Of a stretch of 64,000 nucleotides of DNA, positions 54,060 to 62,543 are shown one piece after another. Numbering within the stretch: the stretch's first letter is position 1; each line of letters opens with the position of its first letter. Source of the stretch: Saliterribacillus persicus (lineage in GTDB: Bacteria; Bacillota; Bacilli; Bacillales; Amphibacillaceae); NCBI RefSeq assembly GCF_003337485.1, contig NZ_QPJJ01000001.1, positions 186,001 to 250,000 on the forward strand, given 5' to 3'. A program made the translations under genes and the position numbers. The notes beneath the pieces are model-generated. The model did not search any database and was not told the DNA's origin. It worked only from the letters and a program-made list of their open reading frames with translations.

Positions 54060-54094
54060 ATACAGCCTAGCACAAAAAGAGCTAGGCTGTTTCA
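54060..54094 (+). terminator. Terminator of selD-mnmH
   Basis: ACAGCCTAGC..GCTAGGCTGT perfect 10-base stem followed by TTTC; short T-run. Confidence 0.8.
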
Positions 54095-54135
54095 CATATA
54101 TAGCATCTAAAGCCACGCATGAGCAGTGACAAATT

Positions 54136-54154
54136 TCGACGGGTGACAGGCACC
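54136..54154 (-). repeat. REP element copy 13 (-)
   Basis: TCGACGGGTGACAGGCACC, seven bases before the end of the nucleotide-sugar dehydrogenase gene. Confidence 0.87.
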
Positions 54155-54160
54155 ACACCC

Positions 54161-55336
54161 CTAATCCCTACTATACAAATCCCTAGTATAAACTTTATCT
54201 AAAACGGCAGATAGCTCTTTGGTGATTCGGTTTGCTACGATTATATCCACCGCTTCTTTAAATGCTTCAATATTATTTTCCACTCTGGCTTGGTTGAACT
54301 CCTTTTCATCTAAACTTGGTTCATAAACAATAACTGGAATTCCCTGCTCCTGAATTCTTCTCATCACTCCAAGCACCGCTGAATCTCTAAAATTATCAGC
54401 TCCTGTTTTCATGGTAAGACGGTAAATACCAACCACCTTTGGACCGCGCGACAGAATCTGAGCGGCAATATGATCCTTCCGCGTTTTATTTGCATCCACA
54501 ATCGCACCCATAATGTTATTCGGCACATCCTCATAATTAGCTAAAAGCTGTTTCGTATCCTTCGGCAGGCAATACCCACCATAACCAAAAGAAGGATTAT
54601 TGTAATGCATCCCAATCCTAGGATCGTACCCAATTCCCTCTATAATTTTCTTGGAATCTAAATCTCTCAATTCAGCATAGGAATCTAGTTCATTGAAAAA
54701 AGATATACGCATCGCGAGATACGTATTCGCAAATAGCTTAATAGCCTCTGCTTCCGTCGCGTCTGTATACACAATATCAATATCTTCTTTCCTAGCACCT
54801 TCCACTAACAAATTAGCAAAAGCTTTTGCTCGAGATGACTGTTCCCCTATCACGATCCGCGAAGGATATAAGTTATCATATAGCGCCTGTCCCTCTCTTA
54901 AAAACTCCGGGGAAAAAATTATAGCGTCTGTATTATACTGACTCTTCATTTTTTCAGTCCAACCAACTGGAACCGTCGATTTAACTATAATGACCGCTTC
55001 AGGGTTAACCTCCAAAACTTGCACGATCACACCTTCTACAGAGCTCGTATCAAAAAACTTCTTTTCTGGATCATAGTTAGTAGGAGTTGCAATCACAACA
55101 TAAGCTGCCTCATCAAAAGCAATATCCGCTTCCGTTGTAGCAGTCAAATCAAGCGGCACATTCTCTAAAAATGCTTGAATGTCATGATCAGCTAGCGGCG
55201 ATCTCTTTTCCAAGAGCATCTCGACCTTCTCTTTCACAATATCTAATACAACCACTTCATGCCGCTGCGAGAGTAATACCGCATTCGACAAACCGACATA
55301 TCCCATTCCGGCAACTGCAATCTTCATCCTTCCCAT
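54161..55336 (-). CDS. UDP-glucose/GDP-mannose dehydrogenase family protein
   Basis: 391 residues: N-terminal NAD fold IAVAGMGYVGLSNAVLL, central SPEFLREGQALYDNLYPSRIVIG, and the catalytic cysteine in FGYGGYCLPKDTKQLL, then the UDP-binding C-terminal domain. It oxidises UDP-glucose (or a related nucleotide sugar) to the uronate, for teichuronic acid or exopolysaccharide. The start could be ATG 55336 or 55327; neither has clean spacing. It stands alone with no other sugar genes beside it. Confidence 0.87.
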   Translation of the reverse strand: MGRMKIAVAGMGYVGLSNAVLLSQRHEVVVLDIVKEKVEMLLEKRSPLADHDIQAFLENVPLDLTATTEADIAFDEAAYVVIATPTNYDPEKKFFDTSSVEGVIVQVLEVNPEAVIIVKSTVPVGWTEKMKSQYNTDAIIFSPEFLREGQALYDNLYPSRIVIGEQSSRAKAFANLLVEGARKEDIDIVYTDATEAEAIKLFANTYLAMRISFFNELDSYAELRDLDSKKIIEGIGYDPRIGMHYNNPSFGYGGYCLPKDTKQLLANYEDVPNNIMGAIVDANKTRKDHIAAQILSRGPKVVGIYRLTMKTGADNFRDSAVLGVMRRIQEQGIPVIVYEPSLDEKEFNQARVENNIEAFKEAVDIIVANRITKELSAVLDKVYTRDLYSRD

Positions 55337-55563
55337 CCCCCATTTCCGAATCTACCTTCCCTCCATTTTACACGATTACTTTTAAAAAAATGCGAGCAAA
55401 ATCTATTATTCGCCTGAAAGAAAAACAAAACAGCAAAATCATTAGAAAACACCATCTCCAAAAAGCCTCTACGATGATTATGTCTTTCGTTAATAATCGA
55501 ACCCACACATGTTTGCAGGAAATACTCCATGTGACAAAAACCAACACCAAATGACAGCACCAA
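55337..55563. other. Gap upstream of the dehydrogenase gene, no supported gene
   Basis: A+C-rich towards its right end (on the + strand). Overlapping short frames are present on both strands but none has a ribosome site or a recognisable product. It should hold the dehydrogenase promoter. Confidence 0.4.
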
Positions 55564-55592
55564 ACGACAGGTAACGACAGGTGACAGGCACC
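55564..55592 (-). repeat. REP element copy 14 (-), with partial duplication
   Basis: AACGACAGGTAACGACAGGT then GACAGGCACC: the 5' part of the core is repeated once, with a further degenerate copy at about 55540-55565. It suggests slippage or repeated insertion at the same place. Confidence 0.8.
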
Positions 55593-55702
55593 ACCTATCT
55601 CTGCAGAAAAAATAAAGATTGCTAGGAAGTTAAAAAGAGGGGATTTCTTTATTCATGTTGAAGTATAGTTATAATCAATCTTGAAAAAGGTGTGTGTTAT
55701 AA

Positions 55703-56629
55703 ATGGATAAAAATAGAGCAGATATAGCAGCAAATGAAATGCCAGTAGGAACACAAGTTTTGTATGGCGAATTTCCTGAGAGTGGCAATTATGCTTGTAC
55801 CTACCAATCAGATGTTGTCTATGCATCTTACGGCGATATAGAAAGAAGGCTCCAGATCATATCACCAGAGCGAGGAGTTCAAACTTTTCCGCTTATTGTA
55901 TTTATTCAAGGATCTGCTTGGAGAAAGCAAGATATTTATGCAGCTATCCCTAATCTTTCACTCATTGCCAGAAAAGGCTATGTGATCGCAAGTGTAGAAA
56001 TCAGGGATACAGATATAGCGCCCTTTCCTGCAGCACTAGAAGACGTAAAGACAGCTATCCGTTTTATGCGAAAACATGCAGAAAAATACGGGATTAATCC
56101 GAATAAAGTGGCTGTATGGGGTGACTCTTCTGGTGGGCACCTAGCATTGATGACAGGTCTTACTACAGGGGAATATAATAACGGCCTGTATAAAGAATTT
56201 TCAGATGAAATAAGTGCAGTGGTGGATTATTACGGCATCACAGATATCCTAACACTAGGAAAATACAATGACATTCTTGACCATGATGCCGCTGACTCCC
56301 CAGAAGGCTTACTACTTGGAGGAAATGTGCAAGACCGTATTGATCTTGCTAAGCAGGCAAGCCCAATCCATCAAAACTTAAATAAAAGCCTTCCTCCAAT
56401 GTTAATTATCCACGGGGAACGTGACAAAATCGTTCATATTAATCAAAGTATTGAGATGTACAAGGCGTTACAAGCCCACGGGCAAAGCGTGCTATTTTAT
56501 AAGGTAGTTGGTGCAGATCATGGTCTGGGTGTATGGAATCCAGAAGTTCTTCGTATAACGGAAAAATTTTTAGCTGCCAATCTAAAACAGCCACATTTAG
56601 AAAAACCTTTATTTCAGCACACAGAATAG
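55703..56629 (+). CDS. Alpha/beta hydrolase, esterase/BD-FAE type
   Basis: 308 residues. Nucleophile elbow VWGDSSGGHLAL (Ser), Asp in IIHGERDKIVHI and His in GADHGLGVW. The HGG oxyanion motif of the family is IQGSAW here. The fold and the ..ALEDVKTAIRFMRKHAEKYGINPNKV.. segment match BD-FAE/acetyl-xylan-esterase-like enzymes that act on small acyl or feruloyl esters. AAAGGTGTG upstream. Followed by a DUF3237 gene after 29 bases. Confidence 0.82.
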   Translation: MDKNRADIAANEMPVGTQVLYGEFPESGNYACTYQSDVVYASYGDIERRLQIISPERGVQTFPLIVFIQGSAWRKQDIYAAIPNLSLIARKGYVIASVEIRDTDIAPFPAALEDVKTAIRFMRKHAEKYGINPNKVAVWGDSSGGHLALMTGLTTGEYNNGLYKEFSDEISAVVDYYGITDILTLGKYNDILDHDAADSPEGLLLGGNVQDRIDLAKQASPIHQNLNKSLPPMLIIHGERDKIVHINQSIEMYKALQAHGQSVLFYKVVGADHGLGVWNPEVLRITEKFLAANLKQPHLEKPLFQHTE

Positions 56630-56658
56630 TTTAAATCCAAACTTGAGGAGGATAAAAA

Positions 56659-57078
56659 ATGGAGCTTGAAGAATTACTAACTGTTCACATTCAATTAAAT
56701 GAAACAATAACTTTAGATAATAATAAAGGTGATTCTGTAGTGATGATCACATTTAAGGGGCATGCCACTGGAAATTACTTTAACGGCGAGATACAAGAAG
56801 GTGGAGTAGATACACAAATTATAAATAAATCTAGCGGTCACCATACCCTCTCAGCTAGATACATAATAGATGGCACCGATTATACCGGCGCCTTGTGCAA
56901 AATATTCATCGAGAATAATGGAAATGCTAAGAGTAATTGTAAAGATGTTTTGTTTCAAACCCATCCTAAGATCATTACAAATAGCGAAGCATTAGCCTTT
57001 TTGAATGGTGCTGCATTGGTGGCAGAGGCTGTTGAAGCAGAGAATGGTCTCCAAATTAGAATCTATAGATTAATTTAA
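56659..57078 (+). CDS. DUF3237-family protein
   Basis: 139 residues, beta-rich. FNGEIQEGGVDTQI and TLSARYIIDGTDYTGALCKIFIENNG are the usual landmarks of this lipocalin-like family of unknown function. GAGGAGG precedes the ATG. Probably in one transcript with the esterase, so a role in handling the esterase product is possible. Confidence 0.75.
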   Translation: MELEELLTVHIQLNETITLDNNKGDSVVMITFKGHATGNYFNGEIQEGGVDTQIINKSSGHHTLSARYIIDGTDYTGALCKIFIENNGNAKSNCKDVLFQTHPKIITNSEALAFLNGAALVAEAVEAENGLQIRIYRLI

Positions 57079-57217
57079 ACCATATTTATATAGACTGAAA
57101 CGCGAATTAAGAGGAAGTTTTTTTCAGCTCTAGAATCCGCCTAAACAATACCAACTTCATAAAAAGGATCGAAGTAACTATGAATTGATTGCTTCGATTC
57201 TCTTATCCATAAATCTA

Positions 57218-57270
57218 CAAAAGCCTTATTCTTTTAGCAAAAAAAAAGAATAAGACTTTTTATTTTTTAC
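57218..57270 (+). terminator. Terminator, possibly bidirectional
   Basis: AAAGCCTTATTCTTTT..AAAAGAATAAGACTTTTTATTTTTT long hairpin in the 336-base gap 57079-57414, which otherwise shows no gene. Confidence 0.75.
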
Positions 57271-57414
57271 AAAACTTTTATAGGATGTACAACAGAAAGA
57301 CAACAAGTTCGCCGTATTCTACTATTGCTTACTAATGCAGTTCTCGCTTAACTCTTTAATAAAGTCAAGGTGATAATTTTTTATGTGTATTTTCTATTTA
57401 AGCTTGGGAGAGAG

Positions 57415-57861
57415 TTACTCTTGCTTCTCCCTTTTCAATAAAGCATTTACCTCTGGTCTTTCGCGTGGTGTAATATTAATAATGAAATAGCAAATAATGA
57501 GAACCAATATTACAAGTGAATAAACTAACGTATCAATGGGTTGATCATAGTCAACAATGATTAATCTTACCATTGCCGTAATACCAATATACAAAAAGTA
57601 TCTTAATGGAAAATGGTAATTCTCTTTAAAGTATTTTACGATCATTGCAATAAACTCGAAATATAGGAAAAATATAAGAATTCTTGCGAGAAATTCCTTA
57701 TAATCATTCACACCATCCGTCCCTATTATAAAAGCGAAGGCAAACAACTCTTGTACTAGTAAAAACGAGAGCACTGCTGCTAAGAAAAGAAGAGACACAT
57801 TTAACACGATTTGAAAAAACTTCGGAGCTACTCTTAATACGGTTGCAAACTTGCTTCTCAT
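57415..57861 (-). CDS. psiE: PsiE-like membrane protein
   Basis: 148 residues with four membrane helices (about 15-40, 55-75, 85-105, 115-135). The motif FLYFEFIAMIVKYFKENYHFPLRYFLYIGITAMVRLIIVD is typical of PsiE (phosphate-starvation-inducible E). Role unknown. GGGGTGAT upstream. It stands alone. Confidence 0.82.
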   Translation of the reverse strand: MRSKFATVLRVAPKFFQIVLNVSLLFLAAVLSFLLVQELFAFAFIIGTDGVNDYKEFLARILIFFLYFEFIAMIVKYFKENYHFPLRYFLYIGITAMVRLIIVDYDQPIDTLVYSLVILVLIICYFIINITPRERPEVNALLKREKQE

Positions 57862-58456
57862 TTTATCACCCCTTCATCTATTTCTATAATCATAAACATA
57901 GCCTTCAAACAGTATTCCACTTCCATATAAACCAACAAATTTCGTGGTACTTGCAAATCATATCCTTTTTAATCAATAGTCAGCATGTGTTTAGTTTACG
58001 CATGCTCTTATTACCTGTAAAGAAAGACGCATAGGGCTCTTGTACTTTTTAAAATTCCTATTTTATCAACTGGCAATTATCAAGTACATTCTTTCAAAAT
58101 ATATTAGCTAAAGCTTAGACATTTTCGTGCAGTATATAGTTACTACGCAATAAAAAATGTTGTAACTTTATATAAAAATCCACACCTTTCCATTTTTTTA
58201 ACACTTAGTAACTTAAAACCTTGTAAATAAACCTTATCTATCGTGATTCACTTAAACAATCACACTCGTCTAACCTATAACAATGCACGCGTATGCAATC
58301 TTCTCACCATGAGAAATATTGCCCTTCCCTCATTCTTTAGCAAACCGATTAAATATTAATAAAGTAGGATAAAAAGAACCACATTCGTCCTCCACAATTC
58401 AAACCAATGATCAAAAACCTCAAAAAACCTCGATATTCTACGATAAAGAACAAAAT
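57862..58456. other. Long AT-rich intergenic region, no gene recognised
   Basis: About 595 bases with no credible coding frame. A 70-codon minus-strand frame farther right (58356-58568) encodes only a low-complexity Phe/Val/Tyr-rich string and overlaps the operators. No tRNA, riboswitch or long inverted repeat was seen. Confidence 0.5.
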
Positions 58457-58608
58457 GTTCCTTAATAAGAACATAAACAACCAAATATTCGTTAAAACGG
58501 ACGAATTTGATGTTTTTCATTCGAAACATTCCGATATATACTACAAATAAGTTCTTTATAAAGAACAAAACAATAAAACACCTTATTATACTGTTCTTTA
58601 AATAGTAC
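58457..58608 (+). promoter_or_regulatory. Repeated GTTCTTTAWWAAGAAC palindromes upstream of the exopolysaccharide operon
   Basis: GTTCCTTAATAAGAAC (58457-58472, one mismatch), GTTCTTTATAAAGAAC (58551-58566, perfect 16-base palindrome) and GTTCTTTAAATAGTAC (58593-58608, partial), plus a half-site AAAGAAC at 58445. They lie 15-170 bases before the GH16 gene and are probably binding sites of a dimeric regulator. The factor is not identified. Confidence 0.6.
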
Positions 58609-58622
58609 TATCTCAATTTCGA

Positions 58623-59528
58623 ATGATGGATGTGACCGCGATGAAAACAGGCTTATTACTAATCTTCTTTCTCTGGCTTACCACAATTGATGGACAAGCT
58701 TTTAACGATACAAACGAGCGTGACAGAACGCTAATGTCATTACCGCATATGAATAAAAGCACCAAAGAACCTGCAAGCTTAGAAGCACCCGAAGAAGTAG
58801 CATTTCTTAAGCACCAAGAACTTGTTAACAGCTATAAAAAAGATGGCTGGGACCTAATTTGGAATGATGAATTCCAAACAAACGAATTAAACGAACAAAA
58901 ATGGTCTACAGAAAATTGGGCATCAGAAAAAAATCAAGAGCTTCATTATTACCGACCTGAGAACGTTGAAGTAAAGGATGATCACCTACAGCTCATCAGT
59001 AAAAAAGAAAACTATCAAGGTCGCAAGTATACTTCCGGCGCAGTGCATACAAGAGATACATTCACCTTCCAATACGGAAGAGCAGAAATCAGAGCAAAGC
59101 TTCCACAAGGCCAAGGAATATTTCCCGCCTTCTGGATGATGCCAGATATTGAAAACGTTTGGCTCCCTGAAATTGACATCCTCGAAATGCTCGGACACGA
59201 ACCACAAAAAATATGGATGGTCCAACACTGGATAGACAAAAACGGAAAAATTAACACTGACTCTTCACATGTAACACTAGAAAATTCGACAGGTGACAGG
59301 CACCACACTTACGCCGTGGAATGGTCACCGGAGAAAATAGCGTGGTTTATTGATGGGGAGAAGCGGTTTGAGTCTGATGCGTATAGTCCGGATATGCCGA
59401 TGTATTTGTATTTGAATACGGCGGTTGGTGGGGAGTGGCCGGGTAGTCCTTATGCGTCTACGGTGTTTCCGCAAACGTTCGAGATTGATTATGTACGTGT
59501 ATTACAAAGAATAGGAGATGATCGCTAA
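58623..59528 (+). CDS. Secreted GH16 beta-glucanase with a REP inside its coding sequence
   Basis: 301 residues. N-terminal membrane/signal segment (LLLIFFLWLTTIDG), a linker, then the GH16 jelly roll from about 78 with the catalytic ExDxxE as LPEIDILEMLG. Substrate-binding HTYAVEWSPEKIAWFIDG and AVGGEWPG follow. Starts at 58623 and 58641 are both possible; neither has a strong ribosome site. Residues STGDRH just before HTYAVEW are encoded by a REP (59285-59304), which is kept in frame. Composition changes abruptly there. Overlaps the GT2 gene start (TAATG). It may trim the polymer made by the operon. Confidence 0.85.
   Translation: MMDVTAMKTGLLLIFFLWLTTIDGQAFNDTNERDRTLMSLPHMNKSTKEPASLEAPEEVAFLKHQELVNSYKKDGWDLIWNDEFQTNELNEQKWSTENWASEKNQELHYYRPENVEVKDDHLQLISKKENYQGRKYTSGAVHTRDTFTFQYGRAEIRAKLPQGQGIFPAFWMMPDIENVWLPEIDILEMLGHEPQKIWMVQHWIDKNGKINTDSSHVTLENSTGDRHHTYAVEWSPEKIAWFIDGEKRFESDAYSPDMPMYLYLNTAVGGEWPGSPYASTVFPQTFEIDYVRVLQRIGDDR
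59285..59304 (-). repeat. REP element copy 15 (-), inside the GH16 gene
   Basis: TTCGACAGGTGACAGGCACC, read in frame as part of Ser-Thr-Gly-Asp-Arg-His. Confidence 0.88.
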
Positions 59529-60895
59529 TGTTTCTACATATCACCCTTGGTTTATTCGCTCTCTTTATCGTCTTTCAGCTCTTATATATTCTATATCCAT
59601 TGTTCTATGTCAAAAAGGACCCAGATCAGCAGGAACTAGAAAAAGGCATCAGCGTGATCGTACCTGCCTACAATGAGGAAAAAGTGATTCTTAACTGCAT
59701 GCAAGGGATTCTAAACTTAGATTACAGCAATTACGAAATCATCTTCGTTAACGATGGGTCCGAAGACGATACCCTTAAAATTCTTATCGATAATCTTGAA
59801 TTCGAACCAACGTACAGAAAATTACCGGCCGTCAAAATTCCGCATGAAGAAGTACGCGATGTCTATCAGTCAAAAAAATATCCAAAGATCTTCCTACTCG
59901 ATAAAGAAAATGGAGGAAAAGCAGATGCCCTAAACGCTGGAACAGAGTATGCAGCAAAAGAAATCGTTGTTACATTAGACGCCGATAGTGTCCTTGATTC
60001 AGCTTCCCTAAAGGCGATCTCACTTAACTTTCAACAAGAAGACGTCGTTGCTGCTGGGGGACTTGTCCAAATAAGCCAGGGATTTGAAGGTAACTTTACT
60101 AATCCCACACCAACATTCCGAATTCCAGGCTTAATTCGCTATCAAGTGATTCAATATCTAACCGCCTTTTACTTACACAAGTTAACCCAAGCAAGACTGA
60201 AATCCATCGTCGTCATTGCTGGAGCATTCGGCGCCTTCAGAAAACAAGCACTCTTTGATATCAATGGCTACAGAAAAACTGTTGGAGAAGATATGGACGT
60301 CACCCTAAGGATCCATCAGCTCATTAAAACAAATAAAAAATACAAACAAAGCAAACTGATTTTTATTCCAGAAGCCATTTGTTACACCGAATGTCCAGCA
60401 ACTCTACGCGACCTATATGGACAGCGAATCAGATGGCAAAAGGCATTTGTCGACTGTTTCTTCCATTTCAAAAAAGCATTTTTCAGAAAGCTCGGCATTC
60501 GACTCTCTATCTTCTTTTTAGTAGACGCATTGCTTTTAGGCACACTTAACGCCTTTCCAATTGTGATCATTCCATTCATGCTGCTCTTTAATGCAGATAA
60601 CTTTATGATTGCACTAGCCCTTTTCACCATCACCATCTTTCTAGCAAGCTATCAAAGTACTGTCATGATGATTGTAAGCAGGCGGTTCGGGATGCACTAT
60701 TCACGAATCAACCTCATCAAAGTAATCTTTTTTATCCCATTCGAGATCGTTACATACCGTCTGCTTGGCTTAGCGTTCATTATAACGGGCACATTGATGT
60801 ATTTTAAGAACAAAGACAGCTGGCATGTGTCCCGTCGAGTTGGTAATACCAACACATTTAAGCCTACACCACTCACCGATAAAGAAGCAGTATAA
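59528..60895 (+). CDS. Processive family-2 glycosyltransferase (PgaC/IcaA-like)
   Basis: 455 residues. Membrane helix 1-27; GT2 domain with VIVPAYNEE, NDGSEDDT, DADS (DxD), GED and QRIRW (QxxRW) in order; then four or so membrane helices from about 325. These are the features of membrane beta-glycan synthases such as IcaA/PgaC (poly-N-acetylglucosamine), hyaluronan or glucan synthases. No PilZ domain is seen. Start overlaps the GH16 stop. With the deacetylase downstream, a poly-N-acetylglucosamine-like polymer is the best guess, but the GH16 partner would fit a beta-glucan. Confidence 0.87.
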   Translation: MFLHITLGLFALFIVFQLLYILYPLFYVKKDPDQQELEKGISVIVPAYNEEKVILNCMQGILNLDYSNYEIIFVNDGSEDDTLKILIDNLEFEPTYRKLPAVKIPHEEVRDVYQSKKYPKIFLLDKENGGKADALNAGTEYAAKEIVVTLDADSVLDSASLKAISLNFQQEDVVAAGGLVQISQGFEGNFTNPTPTFRIPGLIRYQVIQYLTAFYLHKLTQARLKSIVVIAGAFGAFRKQALFDINGYRKTVGEDMDVTLRIHQLIKTNKKYKQSKLIFIPEAICYTECPATLRDLYGQRIRWQKAFVDCFFHFKKAFFRKLGIRLSIFFLVDALLLGTLNAFPIVIIPFMLLFNADNFMIALALFTITIFLASYQSTVMMIVSRRFGMHYSRINLIKVIFFIPFEIVTYRLLGLAFIITGTLMYFKNKDSWHVSRRVGNTNTFKPTPLTDKEAV

Positions 60896-60907
60896 GGAGG
60901 CCAACTA

Positions 60908-61831
60908 ATGAAATCACACATTCTATTCAATGTCGGATTCGCCGTTGTTTTTTTCCTTGCCTTTACCTTCATCCTTTCTCTTTATAAGGATGACTTTGTA
61001 CAGGCGCTAGATTCAGACGATTACTTCCCTAAAGATGCCACACTTGGCATGAACGCCTGCCAAAACTGGACAGAGGACGTTAGAGATTTTAATCCAACTG
61101 AGGTAGCAGAAGAAATCAGCGTCTTAATGTATCACCGCGTCGTAGCGGATGATGACGTAGCAGACATCCACTTAGATGAAAATGGAGAAATGCTTTCCAC
61201 AGTCATTACAAAATCTGCATTTGAAGCACAAATGAAACTGCTTCACGACGAAAATTACACCACTCTAACCGCCAAGGAGTTAGAATACTTTATCAAAGGT
61301 GACTTAGAAATCCCAGAGAAAAGCGTTGTCTTAACCTTCGATGACGGCTTTAAGGATAATGCGATAGAAGTCTACCCAGTTTTGAAAAAGTATGACATGA
61401 ATGCCATTAGTTTTATTATCACAAGCGCAATCAAGAAGTATGATCAAGATTACCAAGCATCCGAGTATCAGTATTTCAGCTTAGATGACCTTAAGAATAC
61501 ATGTGATGTCTTTGAATTCCAGAGCCACACGTATAATTTCCATAAACGAGAGAAGGACCATACACCATACTTGATTGGAAAAGAAGACCCAATCGTTGAA
61601 AAGGATTTACAGGCGAGTCTATATAACTTAGAAGGAAGAAACCAAGCCTTCGCATCTCCTTACGGGGAATATGATGAAGAGAATATTGAACTCTTTAAAA
61701 AACTAGGCTTTAACATCGCCTTCACCACCAATCCAGTAAGCACAGAAATAGGCACAAACCCATACGAAATACCAAGAAAAGAAATCTTCCCATCCGACAG
61801 CATAGAAGATTTCAAGCAGAAAATAGAATAG
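60908..61831 (+). CDS. Polysaccharide deacetylase (CE4, IcaB/PgaB-like)
   Basis: 307 residues. N-terminal anchor helix (about 7-27), then the NodB domain with VLMYHRV, LTFDDGF (metal Asp and catalytic Asp) and FQSHTYNFH (metal His pair), and ASPYGEYDEENIELFKKLGF. The layout is that of membrane-attached IcaB-type deacetylases, which partly de-N-acetylate the exported polymer. AAGGAGG lies upstream. Last gene of the operon; ends next to a palindromic REP pair that may act as terminator. Confidence 0.87.
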   Translation: MKSHILFNVGFAVVFFLAFTFILSLYKDDFVQALDSDDYFPKDATLGMNACQNWTEDVRDFNPTEVAEEISVLMYHRVVADDDVADIHLDENGEMLSTVITKSAFEAQMKLLHDENYTTLTAKELEYFIKGDLEIPEKSVVLTFDDGFKDNAIEVYPVLKKYDMNAISFIITSAIKKYDQDYQASEYQYFSLDDLKNTCDVFEFQSHTYNFHKREKDHTPYLIGKEDPIVEKDLQASLYNLEGRNQAFASPYGEYDEENIELFKKLGFNIAFTTNPVSTEIGTNPYEIPRKEIFPSDSIEDFKQKIE

Positions 61832-61845
61832 CAAGAGAAGAAAAC

Positions 61846-61887
61846 GGTGCCTGTCACTTGTCGATTAATCGACAAGTGACAGGCACC
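61846..61887. repeat. REPIN: 42-base perfect palindrome of two REP cores (copy 16)
   Basis: The core GGTGCCTGTCACTTGTCGAT is followed head-to-head by its exact reverse complement around a central ATTAAT. All 21 base pairs match. It sits between the deacetylase stop and the convergent RecG-like remnant. It would form a strong hairpin in RNA or single-stranded DNA. Confidence 0.92.
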
Positions 61888-61897
61888 TTTTACAACA

Positions 61898-62530
61898 TCA
61901 TCTACTTGAATAATATTTCTGATTTGGACTTGTTGGTTTTTCGGGTATAGTTAATTGTATTAAACCACCTTTAATTAAAGGGATTAATACTTTGGACCTG
62001 AAATGTTCTCTGTGGTACAAGCCCATAAATTCTTGCATCTCATTTCTAGATCTAGGTACCTTACAAAATTCTAATAATTTTTCTATTTCATTATCAGCTT
62101 GCTCGGTAGCTTGCTCGGTAGCTTGAGAAACTAATGGAATAATAGTTTTAAAGACATCGCCCTCTATAAATGTAGGTTCAGCACCTGAATATATTTTATT
62201 ATATTTGTATGTATTCCTTATACCTGAACCGAGTTCATCTACTCGACCAATCTCTTTAAAGAACTTTGCAATCGTTGGATTCTTTGGGAATGGTGAGAAG
62301 TTTATAGGATCAATAATTCCATTACCATGAGATTTATTGCTATTCTCAACAAATACTCTTTTATTTTCAATAACTAGTTTTGCTGGAAAAGGATTTGAAA
62401 AATCCCTATGAACAAGAATGTTCGATACTACTTCTCTAAATATCGTATCTCTTAGACTGACTCTTTGATCCTTCTCTAAATAAAAATTTATCATTCAGAT
62501 GCTTTCCAATAAATTGAATCAATCTTTCTT
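61898..62530 (-). pseudogene. Broken RecG-like/AlbA_2-HATPase protein gene
   Basis: The open part (62494-61898) encodes the HATPase_4 region (SLRDTIFREVVSNILVHRDF, GRVDELGSGIRNTYKYNKIY) and a C-terminal winged-helix tail. Immediately upstream, the other frame (62485-62515) continues the family with QFIGKHLNDKF; joining needs removal of one T in the T5 run near 62477. Farther upstream that frame meets a stop, and the N-terminal AlbA_2 domain is absent. Thus it is 5'-truncated and frameshifted, with REPs on both sides (61846 and 62544). Confidence 0.7.
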
Positions 62531-62543
62531 AACTATCAATTAG

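Noticed and set aside
58356-58568. A 70-codon minus-strand frame in the long gap before the GH16 gene
   Set aside because: Low-complexity aromatic/valine content, no ribosome site, and it overlaps the palindromic operators.
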